From Saccharina japonica (Eukaryota > Sar > Phaeophyceae > Laminariales > Laminariaceae): 64,000 nt of DNA. Both the position numbers and the translations under genes were made by a program. Below the pieces are notes generated by a model. The model worked only from the letters and a program-made list of their open reading frames with translations, searched no databases and was not told the DNA's origin. Each line of letters opens with the position of its first letter. Position 1 is the first letter of the stretch. Below, one piece after another: positions 1-11,699 of this stretch. Location: NCBI GenBank assembly GCA_008828725.1, contig MEHQ01001299.1:1-64000 (forward strand). The letters are read 5' to 3'.

Positions 1-112
1 GGGTCAGAGGTCGTTCGTGTGTGTCATGCGAAGCACAAACCAATCGTCGTGCTCTCTATGGCGCATGGCCCATGCTTGGGAGAGAGTCCGAGTCTATCCA
101 CGATTTCATGAT
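1..112 (+). repeat. Direct repeat, copy 1 (partner 402-515)
   Basis: This stretch recurs at 402-515 in the same orientation with only a few single-base differences, so it is a recent local duplication with a spacing of about 400 bases. No gene is recognised in it, and the left edge may continue before the window. Confidence 0.85.
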
Positions 113-401
113 TGTGCGGTAGCACCCGACAATAATTAATGTGGGGGACGCTGATTTAAGCTGCGTTGTGCGCAAGCACCTGACGAGCACATACATACAT
201 GGAGGACGCTGCTCATTAACGTCAGGCAACATTACAAAAGCTGCTGTATGTACATGATGAATACCAGGCATAGCTACTGCTGTACGCACAAGCTACAACA
301 ATACATAATACTTCACAGGCGAGGCGGTGCGGCGCCCAGCTAGCAACCCTGTGTATGCGCGTCCGTGAATATTGTTGAATGGGATTGCCAGGAAGCGGAG
401 T

Positions 402-515
402 GGGTCAAACGGTCGTTCGTGTGTGTCATGCGAAGCACACAACCAATCGTCGTGCTCTCTATGGCGCATGGCCCATGCCTTGGGAGAGAGTCCGAGTCTA
501 TCCACGATTTCATGA
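402..515 (+). repeat. Direct repeat, copy 2 (partner 1-112)
   Basis: Near-identical to 1-112. It runs directly into a 9-bp tandem repeat of GATCCATGT-type units (514-540). Confidence 0.85.
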
Positions 516-549
516 TCCATGTGATCCATGTGATCCATGGTCCATGATG
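514..549. repeat. 9-bp tandem repeat, three units plus
   Basis: Three consecutive GATCCATG(T/G) units followed by a partial TCCATGATG. Confidence 0.8.
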
Positions 550-792
550 TTCGTGCGAAATGTAACGCCAAATGAAACGACACAACAAGTTACGCCGCTC
601 CGCATCACATCATACTTGACACTTGACATCTTGACATGCTGCACAACTGTACTCGTACTCGTACTCGTACGTATTCGTACACACACGGAATATTTACGAT
701 TGATGCGATTGATGGCGAATTTAATGCAGTACGTTTACAGGCGTACAAGGGCAAGAAGAGTATTCTTGTCGCCACACATTACAAACTTTGCC

Positions 793-833
793 GCGGGGAG
801 CGGGTCGGGGCAGCGCCCCGACCCGCTCTCCGC
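793..833. repeat. GC-rich hairpin with 19-bp arms
   Basis: Arm 793-811 (GCGGGGAGCGGGTCGGGGC) pairs with arm 815-833 with a single mismatch and a 3-base loop. A sequence like one arm recurs around 2693-2719. It may be a remnant of a dispersed element. I see no gene from 550 to 1140. Confidence 0.8.
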
Positions 834-944
834 CCAGCCAACAAACCCCGTGTACGAGTCAAGGACTCCCTCTCTCTCTATGTCTTCTCAGGAATATATC
901 GATGCGATAGAGTAAGTAGAGGAGTGCGTCAGGCGTATTCTATA

Positions 945-995
945 CAAGGGCTCCGCTGCGCGGGCGGCTAACGCCGCCCGCTACGCTCGCGGATG
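945..995. repeat. GC-rich palindromic block (also 1157-1206 and 36298-36347)
   Basis: Each copy contains GGGCGG(C/T)T(A/G)ACGC(C/A)GCCCGC followed by TACGCTCGCG. The inner part is self-complementary. The second and third copies both stand at the start of the repeat block found at 1140-2420 and 36290-37540. Confidence 0.75.
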
Positions 996-1139
996 GAATA
1001 ATAGAACCAAATGTGAAAAGGGTAAAAGAGGAGCATATATTATTGTAGCTGCAACTGGCGACTTGATAATGCCAAGAGCTCCATATGTATGACGGCAAAT
1101 ACAGGACAAAAACGATAGTGGTGAACAACACGAAAAAAT

Positions 1140-2420
1140 ATCGCTAAAAGAAAGCAAAGCTTCGCTCCGAGGGCGGTTGACGCCGCCCGCTACGCTCGCG
1201 CAAGGAAAGGGGCAGAAGTCCACTATGTGTAAAGACCGACTTAAAAAGGCCAAAGAGATTCATGGTGCAATGCAACGAAATACTTATTGCTGTACGCAAC
1301 TGAACGTACAGTACCCGTCTACTACTGCTGTATTGTGATGCATGAGTACTGGTATGCGGCATGTATGTGGCAAAGCAACTATCATACCTGTACGGCGACA
1401 GCAGTTGTACACCACAAACAAAGAAAAAACACAAAGAACAAACGAACGTACAGGCGACTTGTAAAAGTATACGACAGTAGATCTCCATACTCCAGGACAA
1501 CAAAGCTGTATGTTCGAAAGGAAGAGAAAGCACAGCAACATGGCTCGCAGGACGGCGCTGCGCTGGCTGCTAGGGGTGTCAATTGTGCCTTTTTCGTGAC
1601 TGCTATGTGTGGTAGTACAACAACAGCAGTAGTAGTAGTACCTTCGATCTTTATATATATAGAGAGAGTATGAAAGAGAAAGCACAGCATAGCACGAGCG
1701 TCAATCAAGTTGTACAAAAATCCACAAAACTGAGACAGACGTACATTACGTACTCGTACTCGAACAAAACGCTCCACGCCCACCCGCGATCACCTCGCCA
1801 TCGATTCGGTCCGGGTCGAGCTCTACTGCCTCTCTGCCCCAGTGAGCCCCGTGGCCCACCTCGCGTGAAGCCCGGTACTCACAGTGGCTCTCGTTCGCCC
1901 GCTCGAGGTTGCTGATGCCTCTGTAAAAGTAATGTTTGTTCGATAAATAAAGCACCGCTTGAACTTGGCTTAAATGTTCTTTTATTACAGACAAAACGAT
2001 CATTATAATGTCGGACATACTGGATTCATTGCAGCAGCAGCAACAGGAAGGACCTTCATGCTCCCCTCGTGTCTCGATGGAGACGCCACGCCTAGCCACG
2101 AAAAAGCGACCGCGCTCCTTCTGACCCCACCTCTACTGGCCAGCGCCCTCCCATACCCGCGATAGTGCCGGGCTCGCACGCGCTGTCGTGCTCACTGGGT
2201 ACACGCAGGAACCCGAAACCGGAAGAAAAGGGAAACATGATCTCGCCGACAAAGTAAAAACTGGTACCATAGGAAACAGGAAGCAGCAAGTAACGAAAAT
2301 AGGAGAAAACAAAGAAAGCCAAGAACCTCCGGAAGGCAAGTAACTTCTGCTTCGGCAATTAGAGGCTGAGAGTGGCTGTGAGGTGCCAAGATATGCCGAG
2401 GAAAGCTTCCGAACCAAAGA
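1140..2420. repeat. Dispersed block X, copy A (partner 36290-37540)
   Basis: The block is collinear with 36290-37540 through several conserved stretches, including GCCCCAGTGAGCCCCGTGGC at 1836-1855 and 37006-37025. Some minus-strand peptide pieces are shared (LERANE..., GHGAHWGR, RVP-x-EH...EPGTIA), but frames are broken by stops, so any former gene is decayed. In copy B the block is inserted between segments that are contiguous in copy A, which suggests it moved as a unit. Confidence 0.65.
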
Positions 2421-2859
2421 AGATAAAGCTATGTATGTCTATACATACGTAGTAAGTAAGCAGCAGCAGCAGATAGTTCTTGTTCTTCGAGTACAAATCA
2501 TTGCAGCAAGATGAAGGGGGTAGACCCACTGACACACAGACGACACACGGTAGTAGTAGTGCAGTTTCTGGTACGTCGTAGCAGTATCATCCAGCAGCAG
2601 CAGCAGCAGTAGTTCATACTACGACTGATTGATTATTGATTCGGATTGAATGTCGTACGAGTGCTAATTATCACAAAACTTCACAGACAGGCGGGGCGGC
2701 GGGGAGTGGGTCGGGGCTTCAGACCGTTCACGCTGTGGCCGTTGATCGTGGAAAGTACTACAGGTAATATATTTTATTCAGGGTACTCGAACTACACAAT
2801 AATAGCATTGATAGTACGTACTCGTACTGCTGTAGTAGGACCGCATAAAACGATCACGA

Positions 2860-4260
2860 TGATATCAATCGTGGCAAAGTGTCACTGGGACCCGCGTGCA
2901 GAGCAACCTCTCTGCGCGCTATAACTATCGTCGGTGTGTGCGCTCGTACTCGAGGCTCCGATACAAAAACGCCATGCCATACAATACAAACCTGTTATTT
3001 CCTTTGTTGGCCTGCCCTATGGACGTGGCCCTCGGTCCGACATAAGCTCTACAAACCATACCAACTACAGTAGTGTCTGAAGCTTGCAGTTGTTTTTGTG
3101 CCCCTCTTTATTGGCAAGCCAGGAGAAGACGTGTGTCAGCGCAGTTCTAATTTGGGGTTAACGCTTCTGATCGGCAGAGCAAAGCAGGTGAGGATGCCCC
3201 TTGCTGAGATACAATGAACCCTCCCGCGGTCATGTTATACAGCAGTACATCAAAATCATTTAACGTCCCCGTGAAGCTGTGCGTAGTCTTCATCTCGCTC
3301 CATGGGTCCACGATTTAGGGTTGTTTTTCTTGTAAGAGCCCATGCAGCATGGGAGATCAGATACCCGCTATACATCGTTTTGATTACACCCACGGTTGAG
3401 GGACAAACGACTGGTGTTCCGTACGTACGTACTTCGAGTTTGTTTGTACACTTTTTTTGGAGTGCGGTAGACCAGTACGGGCACCTGTGTCGGTATGCCA
3501 GTAGTGTGTTCCTGATGTATTCGTTGACATATTGAAAAGGATTGGGAAACTTGGAGTATACAAGGTGCATGCGAGCACTGTGCCTGCAGACAAGTACAGA
3601 GCGCTTGCCTTGTAGAAATTGGTGTCGTACAGCAGCCGTAAAAACGGCCGAGGCTTTCGTGACGAAATCAGTGATGTACTGCTGTATTGCTGTACGACGT
3701 ATGATACCTGGTATCACTGCTGTAGGTGTAAGTGTTTGTGTATGTTGTGGTGTGCTGCAGATTTTACATGTAATACGGTCGAGACAGCTGAAAAATGTCG
3801 TTATGTGCTGGCGATGAAGAAACCTGCCGCCATCAGGCCATGTCGCAAAGCATATCGAAGTAAACATCATGGATAGAGGGTGCCCCGCCCTAACCGCTCG
3901 CTCCAAAGGCATGCTGCCAATAGGGCCATTTTGCTTGCTGGCGCCTAGCGGCCATGTGCACAGCAGTAGACACTCGGCATAGCTTTGCCAGCATTTGCCA
4001 CATGCCAAAGCCTTGTGTGTGGTGCTGCGAGTCGTGTCGGCAGTGGTGGTCGGCACGTGGCAACATTGCTGCCCTGAGCAACTGAAATTGTACGTAGATG
4101 TGTGGCTACGTAGTGCTGTTGTACTGCTGCTGAGTTGGGCTGCACGTGTTCAGCCAGGCCCGTACACGACTGTTGCTGTGTCCTGGACGGTACGTGTGAC
4201 AACGGCTTTGCCGGGCATAGGGGCAAGCACCTCGTAACCCTGGATATGCCGCATAGCTCG
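2860..4260. repeat. Dispersed block Y-Z-W, copy A (partners in 35520-38150)
   Basis: Three segments recur near 35520-38150: Y (about 2930-3210 versus 35520-35800), Z (about 3380-3720 versus 35940-36270) and W (about 3880-4230 versus 37740-38080). A 266-residue minus-strand frame at 3256-4056 is not kept in the partner copy and I do not call it a gene. The interval 2420-2860 holds CAG/GTA triplets (for example 2598-2613) and nothing else recognised. Confidence 0.65.
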
Positions 4261-7200
4261 TCATTGCTGCTGCTGCTGCTCTTGAATGTGGTGTCTTGAA
4301 CTCACAAACCAAACAAACGAAGCCGACCGCGCCCCCCACAACCCCACGCAGCCACCTTGTACTTTAAAGTAGGTGTGTAGAGTATGCGATATTTGAACGG
4401 AGATATACTCGAAGTTTCTGTCGGTGCTGCAGCTGCTGTGTTCCACCTGGATGTTATGTGATCTGAGTTACGAGCGATGCGATGGGGTGAACTTCGTAGT
4501 AAAAATGTTGTTCCTTCGCTGTCCTTCTTGTGCGGATGCTTGATGGCGGGTTAAGATGGTCGTATGACATTCAGGCCGAACTCGTTGACAGTCGCATTCA
4601 CGTGTAATATAATGTTTTCGAACGGAAACTGATATACGTTTTTAATAGATAAATGGAATGTTCCAACCCGTTCTCTATCTTCGAATATATTGCTACACAA
4701 AACACTATTACCGAGGGGATCGTGAAACCATGCGCAACAGGCGTCTATACGGACTTTGGCTTGTCTTAGCAAGAAAAACGATAATGGCCGGCGGCACAGT
4801 TGAACCGTGGGAGGGCGCGCTGTTTAAACAGGATTTCGTTTGAACGAGTAAAAGAAAACAAGGCGTCTGCCATGTCGATAGCGCAGCCTATTTTTAGGGG
4901 CGATGTAGATGAAAAGCTCGCTGTGGCTCGTTAATACACTTCGGTTAGTAGATGTAGAGGCAACCTGTCACAACTAGGCCACGTCACAATACACCAGTCA
5001 TCATCAGTGGTGCGTGCCTTGAGCTAATGCAATCAATAGGGTGATGGTGTTTTATGATGCCTTGCTCGCACGTGTCCAGTGGTGGACACTCTGTACACCC
5101 TTCAATGCACATGCCACACGCCGTAGCCTTATTGCAGGACGCCGCCGGTCACCTAGGCGGTGGTAGTCGCTCGTGAGCACGGTCGCTGCTGTTATTAGCT
5201 AAGGCTGCATGTGTGAGTACCGTTGGCGTTTACATCTGAATGTGGTTACTGCATGTGTGCGGGTACGGTTGATGAGCGAGCTGGCATGTGGGCAGCCATG
5301 CCCCCATCTCACTGCTTCTATGTCCAGTCCGGTAGGTGTAACGGCGACATCGCCTGGCATTGGGTCGAGCACCGTACAAGTCACAAATATGTGCATGCCC
5401 GGTCCTTCTGCGGTTCCTTCTGCCGCGCCTAGTGCTGGTTATGGTGCTACAGCTGTTGCTGTCTTACATTGTACAAACACCGCGCACAAGACCGACCCCG
5501 AACCTCACCCACAGACCCGTCCTGTAGCTCGCCGTAGCTATCGTAGCTAATGCTTGCCGGGGTGCTGCCGAAACATGAAACGCCCATTATATGTTCCTTT
5601 TGTCACTGGGAAATAATTGCCACCAGATGGGCGTACACTCGAATGTTGATAAAACCATGGTTGTTATAGATCGGATGTTTTGCCCACTAACGTTGTGCCT
5701 CTTACACTTCGGTTTGTTCTGTACACAAGCATTCACCGCCGGGCTGCTCTAGTGCCACGTTGGCTGACCCAAACGTTTTGTACGTAAGGCATTCGTCGAT
5801 GCGCAATCAGAGGTTTCAAGCATAAGTTTGAGGCATCTCAACCGAAGCCACGTGCGAGTTGTTCCCTTGTCTTTTCGTAGTCCCGTCCCAGGAGCCTGTG
5901 GCCGCTCTAATGCAGTGCTTCTGGAGTTTGTTCGTCTTTTACCATCCGAAGCTGACTATCTCGTTTACGCTGGGGACTGGTTGTGTTGTAGTGCATCCAT
6001 GCCCCAGGGGGGGTATTGCAATGACACCTGGAGGAACCGACCGTACTTCCTGGGTCCTGGTTTGAATGCATTATGGATGACGTGGGATCGCAACCAGGTA
6101 CATCCGTGATGGCATGCTCTCGTAGGATGCCATCCCGATGTACTCCAAAGAAGTGAAGCACTACTTGGTACACCGCATATTCATATTTTAAAGTTTGATT
6201 TTTTCGATAGACCGCTTGACGACGAACCCTCGTAGGGGACCAGTGCGTGCATCTCGAGGTCGGTGGAGCCGGCGTGAGCTGACGGGATGTGGTTAGTAGA
6301 CAACGCTCCCCGGAAGTTCCCGTCGTTTCACGGATATTCCGCCCAGGAGACCTCAATGCGACGAGTCGTTGAAGGTTGTATGGACGCTTACGCCACTCCG
6401 CAAGCATGATGCCAGTTTGTCAGGAAAGGTGACGGCCTGGTTGGTTGTCTTGACATATAACATGACACATTTGACCGAACTAAAAAGGGACCGTTCAAAC
6501 TCGTAGATCCCCTTCCAGAAGAAATTTCGTTTCCATTTGTTTGGCGACCGCCGTCATTAATCAGGGCCTTGATTGCCATCGTCGCCTTCCCTATCGAAGC
6601 GTCTTCTACATTTCTAGATGTTGCACCAGCGAAAGATCGTCCTGCCTCTCGGAGGTCTCTAATGGCCACATTCACACAATAGTGTCATTTATGTCAACAA
6701 CACTATCTACCGGTAAGCTACTATGATTTATCTTGTGTTTGAACTGGTTTTTCGTGTCGAATCAAATGTGTGAACAGTCCTTAGATATTTACACTGGGTG
6801 GTACAACGCCTAATAGGATCTACACTGGTGCCGGGGAAGAACACCACGCGTACACCAGAATAAGCAGACAGTAAAGGCACTACAGTAGATCGAATGCGGA
6901 CGATGGACGGCAGGTTGCACGTGCTTATGCTGCTGTCTTCTCGCCGTGCTTCTCGGTAGATGGTTATATGTTCTGCTGCCCTTGGTGGTGCTGCTGCTGG
7001 TGCAGCTGCTCTTGTGCTGCTGCTACCGATAGCAGACTCAGCTGACTCAGTCACCGATGTTCTTGAAATTACCCAAGATAAGGTATTATTGGGTATACTC
7101 TCCAACCTAACGTCTACCTTTTCCTGTAGTTTCCCATTCACTCAGGTCGCGGCGAACGGACCCCTGGAACTACGGTTGTAAGTTACCTTGATGTGTGTCT

Positions 7201-7340
7201 TCACTTGGGGGTGGCGATGTGAAGATAATTGTAGTACCACTTGTTTATTGTAGTCGTGTAGCGTGCGACGAGCACGAGTTGTAGTTAATGTGCCGTATCT
7301 ATATATTAGGTGCAGGTGCTCTATGTAGAACTCATACTGT
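4260..7340. other. No recognised gene
   Basis: Apart from a short CTG run (4265-4282) I recognise nothing. A 166-residue minus-strand frame (5907-6407) shares short DNA matches with 38830-39110, for example the phrase CCTCAATGCGA at 6351-6361 and 39072-39082. This indicates an old dispersed repeat; frames are not conserved. Confidence 0.4.
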
Positions 7341-7349
7341 ATGGGTCAA

Positions 7350-7560
7350 TGGTCGCGGGCTACAATAAAAGGTAGCACTTTTTTGCTGGATTCCTCAACC
7401 CAAAATGGCCGGAAATCCATTTTTGTGTTGCAACATTTTGCGTTGTAGCGTTGAGCTACGTATGGGATTTTCATCCGGTACATCTTCTGTTTTTTTTTTC
7501 CCAAGTCAGCATTTTTTTACTATATACTGTTTGTATAAGGCTCCTCAAGTCACGACCCTA
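7350..7560. repeat. GAGCTC-family dispersed repeat, copy 1
   Basis: It contains GGTAGCACTTTT (7370-7381) and, about 160 bases on, GGCTCCTCAAGTCACG. Related pairs occur at 11610-11680, 39640-39710 and 52245-52440. Variants of the second motif occur at 15340 and 54074. I see no gene from 7560 to 8450. Confidence 0.45.
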
Positions 7561-8450
7561 TGAAGGTAACCCCATGGTGGTAGCAGGCGTCAATTCAATA
7601 ATACTAACCCCTCTCTATGGCGTACAACACTCGCAATCGTGGGGTATGGTTATCCGCTGTTTGACACTACGTATGCCGTGTGCTCACGTTGTGGGTCAAC
7701 AGTTGAAGAGGTGAGCAGTTCGTCTCAATGAAGTCAATACCCTTTTCGGTGTCCACGTGTCCTTTTGTTGTACAGCTGAGCATTGCTGGTTAACCTACAC
7801 CTTTTGAAGTAATAATGTTCCACAAACAGTCCCAGCGCAACACTCGGTACCATCGATCCTCCCATATCCTGTCACTGCAAAGGTTACCAGCTTTCCGATG
7901 TTTCCCGTGCTTGGTTGTTTTATTTCAGTGGTACCTGGTACCATAAGAGTTATTGGGATGCGTGAATATGTCGCCAGTGTTCATTGGAACGATACTATAA
8001 TCTTACTGACGTTTCCCAGCCGGACATACACCATTGCGCACACGTTATTGTTTCACGGCTGCCTCCGTACATCGATATAAAATCGTTACCGATGTATGAT
8101 TCTCGCATTCGCTTCAGCTTTTGATAATCACTTATGCCGGCATAAACCCATCACAGTTCTGCTCGGGCGAACGAACCGAATGAAGAACAAAAGCGTTCGC
8201 GTGTATGAAACTAAGGAACAGGGAAGCAGGTACTTCATATTGCACCTCAGCACATGTATGCCGACCGCGCGGTGGTACCGAAGCTGTTGAGAAATAACCC
8301 TTGCACGGCCGCTATGTCTTGCTTCTCGTTGTTGCTGATGTGTTCTTAAATGGCAGCGGAACACAAGTCAGGCCAACATCTCATTGCTGTGGCCATCTCC
8401 TCTGTCGATCTCTACAAGACGTTTAGCCGACGACGATATATTCGGAGACA

Positions 8451-9467
8451 ATGGGACGTTGCTGCCATGAAACTTGCACTAAGAGAGCGTACTTTAATGT
8501 TGAGGGCAGTGAAAAGGCGGCGTACTGCGGGCAACATGCTGCCGACGGCATGCTCGATGTTGAGACGAGGCGCTGCTCACACGCATCTTGCATGAAGCAA
8601 CCGAGCTTTAATGTCGAGGGTAGTAAACAGGCGGCGTACTGCAGCAGACATGCTACCGACGGGATGGTCAATGTCCGCATGAAACGTTGCTCACATGCAT
8701 TGTGCCCTAGGGGTTCGAGCTTCAATGTCGACGGCAGCAAAACGGCGGCCTTCTGCAGGAAGCACGCTGCTGACGGCATGGTGATCGTTCACAAAAGGCT
8801 GTGTTCGCAAGAGTTATGCACGAGGCAACCGAACTTCAACGTCGAGGGCAGTAAATCTGCCGCCTACTGCAGACGACATGCTGCCGACGGCATGGTGGAC
8901 ATTCGCAACAGGCGCTGCTCCCATGCGTCCTGCACTACGCGACCGAGCTTCAATGCCGAGGGCAGCAGGACGGCGATGTGGTGCCGGGAACATGCTAAGG
9001 AAAACATGGTTATTATTCACGGTATGCGTTGTTTGCAGGAGTATTGCACGAAGCGGCCGTACTTCAACGTCAAGGGCAGTACAGTGCCGGTGTACTGCAA
9101 ACAACATGCTATGGACGGCATGGTGGCCGTCCGAAGAAAGGTTTGCTCACACGGATCCTGCCGTAAAGGGCCGGCATGGGGTCTACTAGCGGGCAGGACA
9201 CCCACTGCGTGCGTGCTGCATCAAGGTGATATCCTGGGCGGCCCGGTGATCAACTTTCGCCTAAACTGCGAAGTTGTAGGTTGCACTAAAGAGTCGCGTT
9301 GGGGACTCGATGGGAAGCAACCCACTCTCTGCCGTGTGCACGGCCCCTTGGAAAGCGGGCTCGTCTGCGTTGTCGCATCCGATCGGGGCAAGCATAGTAA
9401 TCGCCGCCCGTCCTACGGCGCCGTAAAACGCGACTCGTTTCGCGTCAAATCTGAGTGCTCGTTTTAA
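8451..9467 (+). CDS. EsV-1-7 repeat protein, gene 1 (338 aa, 8 repeats)
   Basis: This is an intact single-exon frame encoding tandem EsV-1-7 repeats. First cysteines fall at residues 4, 42, 80, 118, 156 and 194, exactly 38 apart, each unit reading C-x4-C-x16-C-x2-H-x12 with a core like SFNVEGSK and a link like DGMVNV. Repeat 7 (C232, C237, C254, H257) keeps the spacing but has AWGLL instead of FNV. After a 15-residue linker containing VINF, repeat 8 (C273, C278, C294, H297) has 15 residues before its third cysteine. The tail, residues 298-338, is basic and ends KSECSF. The ATG is placed two residues before the first Cys of repeat 1, as in the paralogues. No signal peptide or membrane segment is visible. 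The C/H spacing suggests metal binding, which is inference. The family includes the Ectocarpus developmental protein IMM, but the molecular role is unknown. Closest relative in the window is the gene at 44880-45653. Confidence 0.9.
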   Translation: MGRCCHETCTKRAYFNVEGSEKAAYCGQHAADGMLDVETRRCSHASCMKQPSFNVEGSKQAAYCSRHATDGMVNVRMKRCSHALCPRGSSFNVDGSKTAAFCRKHAADGMVIVHKRLCSQELCTRQPNFNVEGSKSAAYCRRHAADGMVDIRNRRCSHASCTTRPSFNAEGSRTAMWCREHAKENMVIIHGMRCLQEYCTKRPYFNVKGSTVPVYCKQHAMDGMVAVRRKVCSHGSCRKGPAWGLLAGRTPTACVLHQGDILGGPVINFRLNCEVVGCTKESRWGLDGKQPTLCRVHGPLESGLVCVVASDRGKHSNRRPSYGAVKRDSFRVKSECSF

Positions 9468-10310
9468 GTGCGTTGCGTAAGCCCGAGGCATATAACATGG
9501 TAGGAATATTCCCGACATCCGCGGAGGCGTTCCATCAGGGGCCTGGGAAATATATATATATACAGTATAATAGGCCCTACTACTGTAGTTGAATCATGAG
9601 GGTGCCCTGACCTGTGGCGTTTGACGTGCTCGCTTGGTACGGCTGGGTATGTTCGTATGATAAAGTTTGCAACCGCCCTGTCCTACTTCGGAGAAAGATA
9701 AACAAAAAGGAGGTGCGGGCGTGAGGTCTCCAGCTGGAGGTGACAAGGCTTGATTAGATGTGTGCATCCGTCTTTTGTTGTTTCTTAATAACGGGAAGCG
9801 TATACGAGTAGTAGTTGGGTCCTTCACGCACAAGGAGATACGGCTGATGCTACCAGAGGTACAATCGGCCGTTGTTTGTCCTGGAGCAAACAGTGTCCCT
9901 AACTGGGCTGGTATCGGCAGGGGGGCGCACTTCTCCCACTTTAACACTGTGCGAGGTGTACGGTCGGCAGCAATCAAGTCTACGGAACCATTTCTTATAG
10001 CTGGCCGTCGAGTCGCAACCATTGAATTCCACTTGGCGCCAAGAGGGACGCGCACAGGTTTGGTACCGATTCTGTTGTACCTAGGACAGATTTCCAACGG
10101 CAATGGTAAGTGGTGGGGCAATCACAATGACCCCATGGTGGCGTACCGTGGTCACCAGCATATTGCGAAATCTACAAAAACAAAACTCACGCGCTAGTTG
10201 GAGACAGGTATGGGAGTTTTCGTGGTTTTGGTTGCCGTACACGTATGCTAGGTACGTGATATGTATCTGTATCTATCTCCGGAACACTTGCTCCGGAAAC
10301 GAAGGGGTGC
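9468..10310. repeat. 3' flank of gene 1, homologous to the flank after 45653
   Basis: Parts of this flank align with 45660-46083 downstream of gene 3, for example around 9601-9650 versus 45768-45815, so the two + strand genes were duplicated together with downstream DNA. A short TA run lies at 9550-9562. A minus-strand frame inside it is described separately. Otherwise I see no gene. Confidence 0.55.
9594..10121 (-). CDS. Hypothetical frame convergent with gene 1 (175 aa), dubious
   Basis: This unrecognised minus-strand frame runs towards gene 1. A central stretch (LFAPG...C..GSISRIS.CV) aligns in the same frame with the frame at 45691-46083, which sits in the same position after gene 3 (LLWPG...C..CSIGRIH.FV). 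Several aligned codons differ only at the third base (GGA/GGC, GCC/GCA, CGT/CGC, ATC/ATA), which hints at coding constraint. Against this, the reading frames separate by one base near the 3' end of the alignment, and no known domain is visible. It could be an exon, a decayed gene, or chance conservation in a duplicated flank. Confidence 0.25.
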   Translation of the reverse strand: MPHHLPLPLEICPRYNRIGTKPVRVPLGAKWNSMVATRRPAIRNGSVDLIAADRTPRTVLKWEKCAPLPIPAQLGTLFAPGQTTADCTSGSISRISLCVKDPTTTRIRFPLLRNNKRRMHTSNQALSPPAGDLTPAPPFCLSFSEVGQGGCKLYHTNIPSRTKRARQTPQVRAPS

Positions 10311-10317
10311 ATTCAGT

Positions 10318-10487
10318 AAGGGTAGTTTTGTACGTAGATGACGAAACGGTCTCCGCAACAGAATAACAAACAAAACAGGGTTTATTGGTAGAGAGAATGA
10401 GCCTGTCCCTACCGGGGACTGGGATAGAGAATGGTTGGTTTTGGTGTTAGGTAGGGACCCGCAGGTAGCCACTCCTTTCGAGAAAGG
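10318..10487 (-). repeat. Left inverted repeat (partner 14828-14998)
   Basis: Left arm of the pair, reverse-complementary to the right arm with about eleven differences. Outer boundary at 10318. Confidence 0.9.
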
Positions 10488-10787
10488 CATCAAGTGCAGG
10501 TCAGCATCTTCACGTCGAGCGCAAGCAAGGACGAGGTTCCTGCTGCAAGTATGAGCACACGTGGGTTAGTCGCTGGTTTGGGCAGCCAAGCCAGGATTTT
10601 GTGCCCCCCCCAGCTGTCCCTTCAATAGTGTGCATGGGGTGCCTTGGTATCGCGAGCCATGTTTTATGCTCTCACCACGACAGTCTCCTGTCTGTTTGGA
10701 GCCGTAGGCAGGGGGGGGGGGCTATACTGTCTAGCACCCAATAAGGGACTGGAGATATGAGCGGCGTAAAAGCAACCCCAGTTCACA

Positions 10788-10924
10788 TCACATGGGGCTG
10801 TCTTCGATGCCGTAGTCGCCTATCACTACTCTCATCTCCTCATGTGTTCTATACCTCGAGTAACGAGGGGTAGACGAAATCAAGACACCTAAGTACACAT
10901 CGGGTACGGTGTAGTCTCTTGGCG

Positions 10925-10955
<31 letters not shown>

Positions 10956-11397
10956 ACGGCGTGGCACCCCCCAGGTGAACTGCGTTGCTCCTTTTCCGGG
11001 GATGACAACATGCGAAGCGACGCGGCCATCGTACTCCCAGAACACGGGGCTGTCGTTGCAGAGGGCGTATCCAGTAAGTGACCAATCAAGATTAATCAGC
11101 AAAAATATGAAAGGTAGGCCACCACCGCCTATACCTTCATCGTTTCTGTCTTTTTCCCTTCTACATGGGTCTGTCTCCGATGTCGGGGTCGCGCATGGCT
11201 CTTCCCCTCGCGTGTTCGTACAACTTCAAGAAAGGGAGATTTGGAACGGAAACTACTCCTAAATGCCCATCAGATACGGTATAGTCGCCTAACAGCTTCA
11301 ACCGCATGGAACCCCAAGTACACCGTGTTGCCCCATTGCATGACATTGTCAGCATGAGCAGCAAAGTCAACCGGCCACCGGAATATCCCAAGCCCAC
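10788..11397 (-). repeat. Two diverged tandem units with conserved minus-strand frame
   Basis: Minus-strand frames at 10788-11102 and 11161-11397 align with each other: both contain GAT-x-x-TWG, then DYTV-x-D-x-x-LGV, and both end D-x-P-M before the stop. The first is broken by a lysine-rich insert made by a (TTTTG)n run at 10929-10951. The family is not recognised. Conservation of the frame suggests an ancestral coding repeat, now decayed. From 10488 to 10787 there are C and G runs and no gene. Confidence 0.35.
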
Positions 11398-11699
11398 AGG
11401 GCTGTCTCCATAAGGTTGTGATTGTTGTTTGTTTGTTTGTTTGGACGCGTGCTACGATAGAGGTATACGTATACTTTGTGTTTTTTTTTTCGGCTGAAAC
11501 GTTTCTGAATTACCTATCAAAGGCTCCTTGGGCTCAAATCGCAGAAATTCGTTTTCGTGTCGCAATATTTGTCATTTTGTGCTCAGGTGCTTAGGCCATG
11601 GCACGGTTTATCGGGTAGCACTTTTGTTTCCCTTCAAACATCAGTTTTTCGGTCAGGTATAGAGCTCCTCAAGTGACCAAACACCCTCAGAAAAAAAAC

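Noticed and set aside
3256..4056. 266-residue minus-strand frame
   Set aside because: It lies in a dispersed repeat whose second copy (35520-38150) does not keep the frame. No domain or plausible composition.
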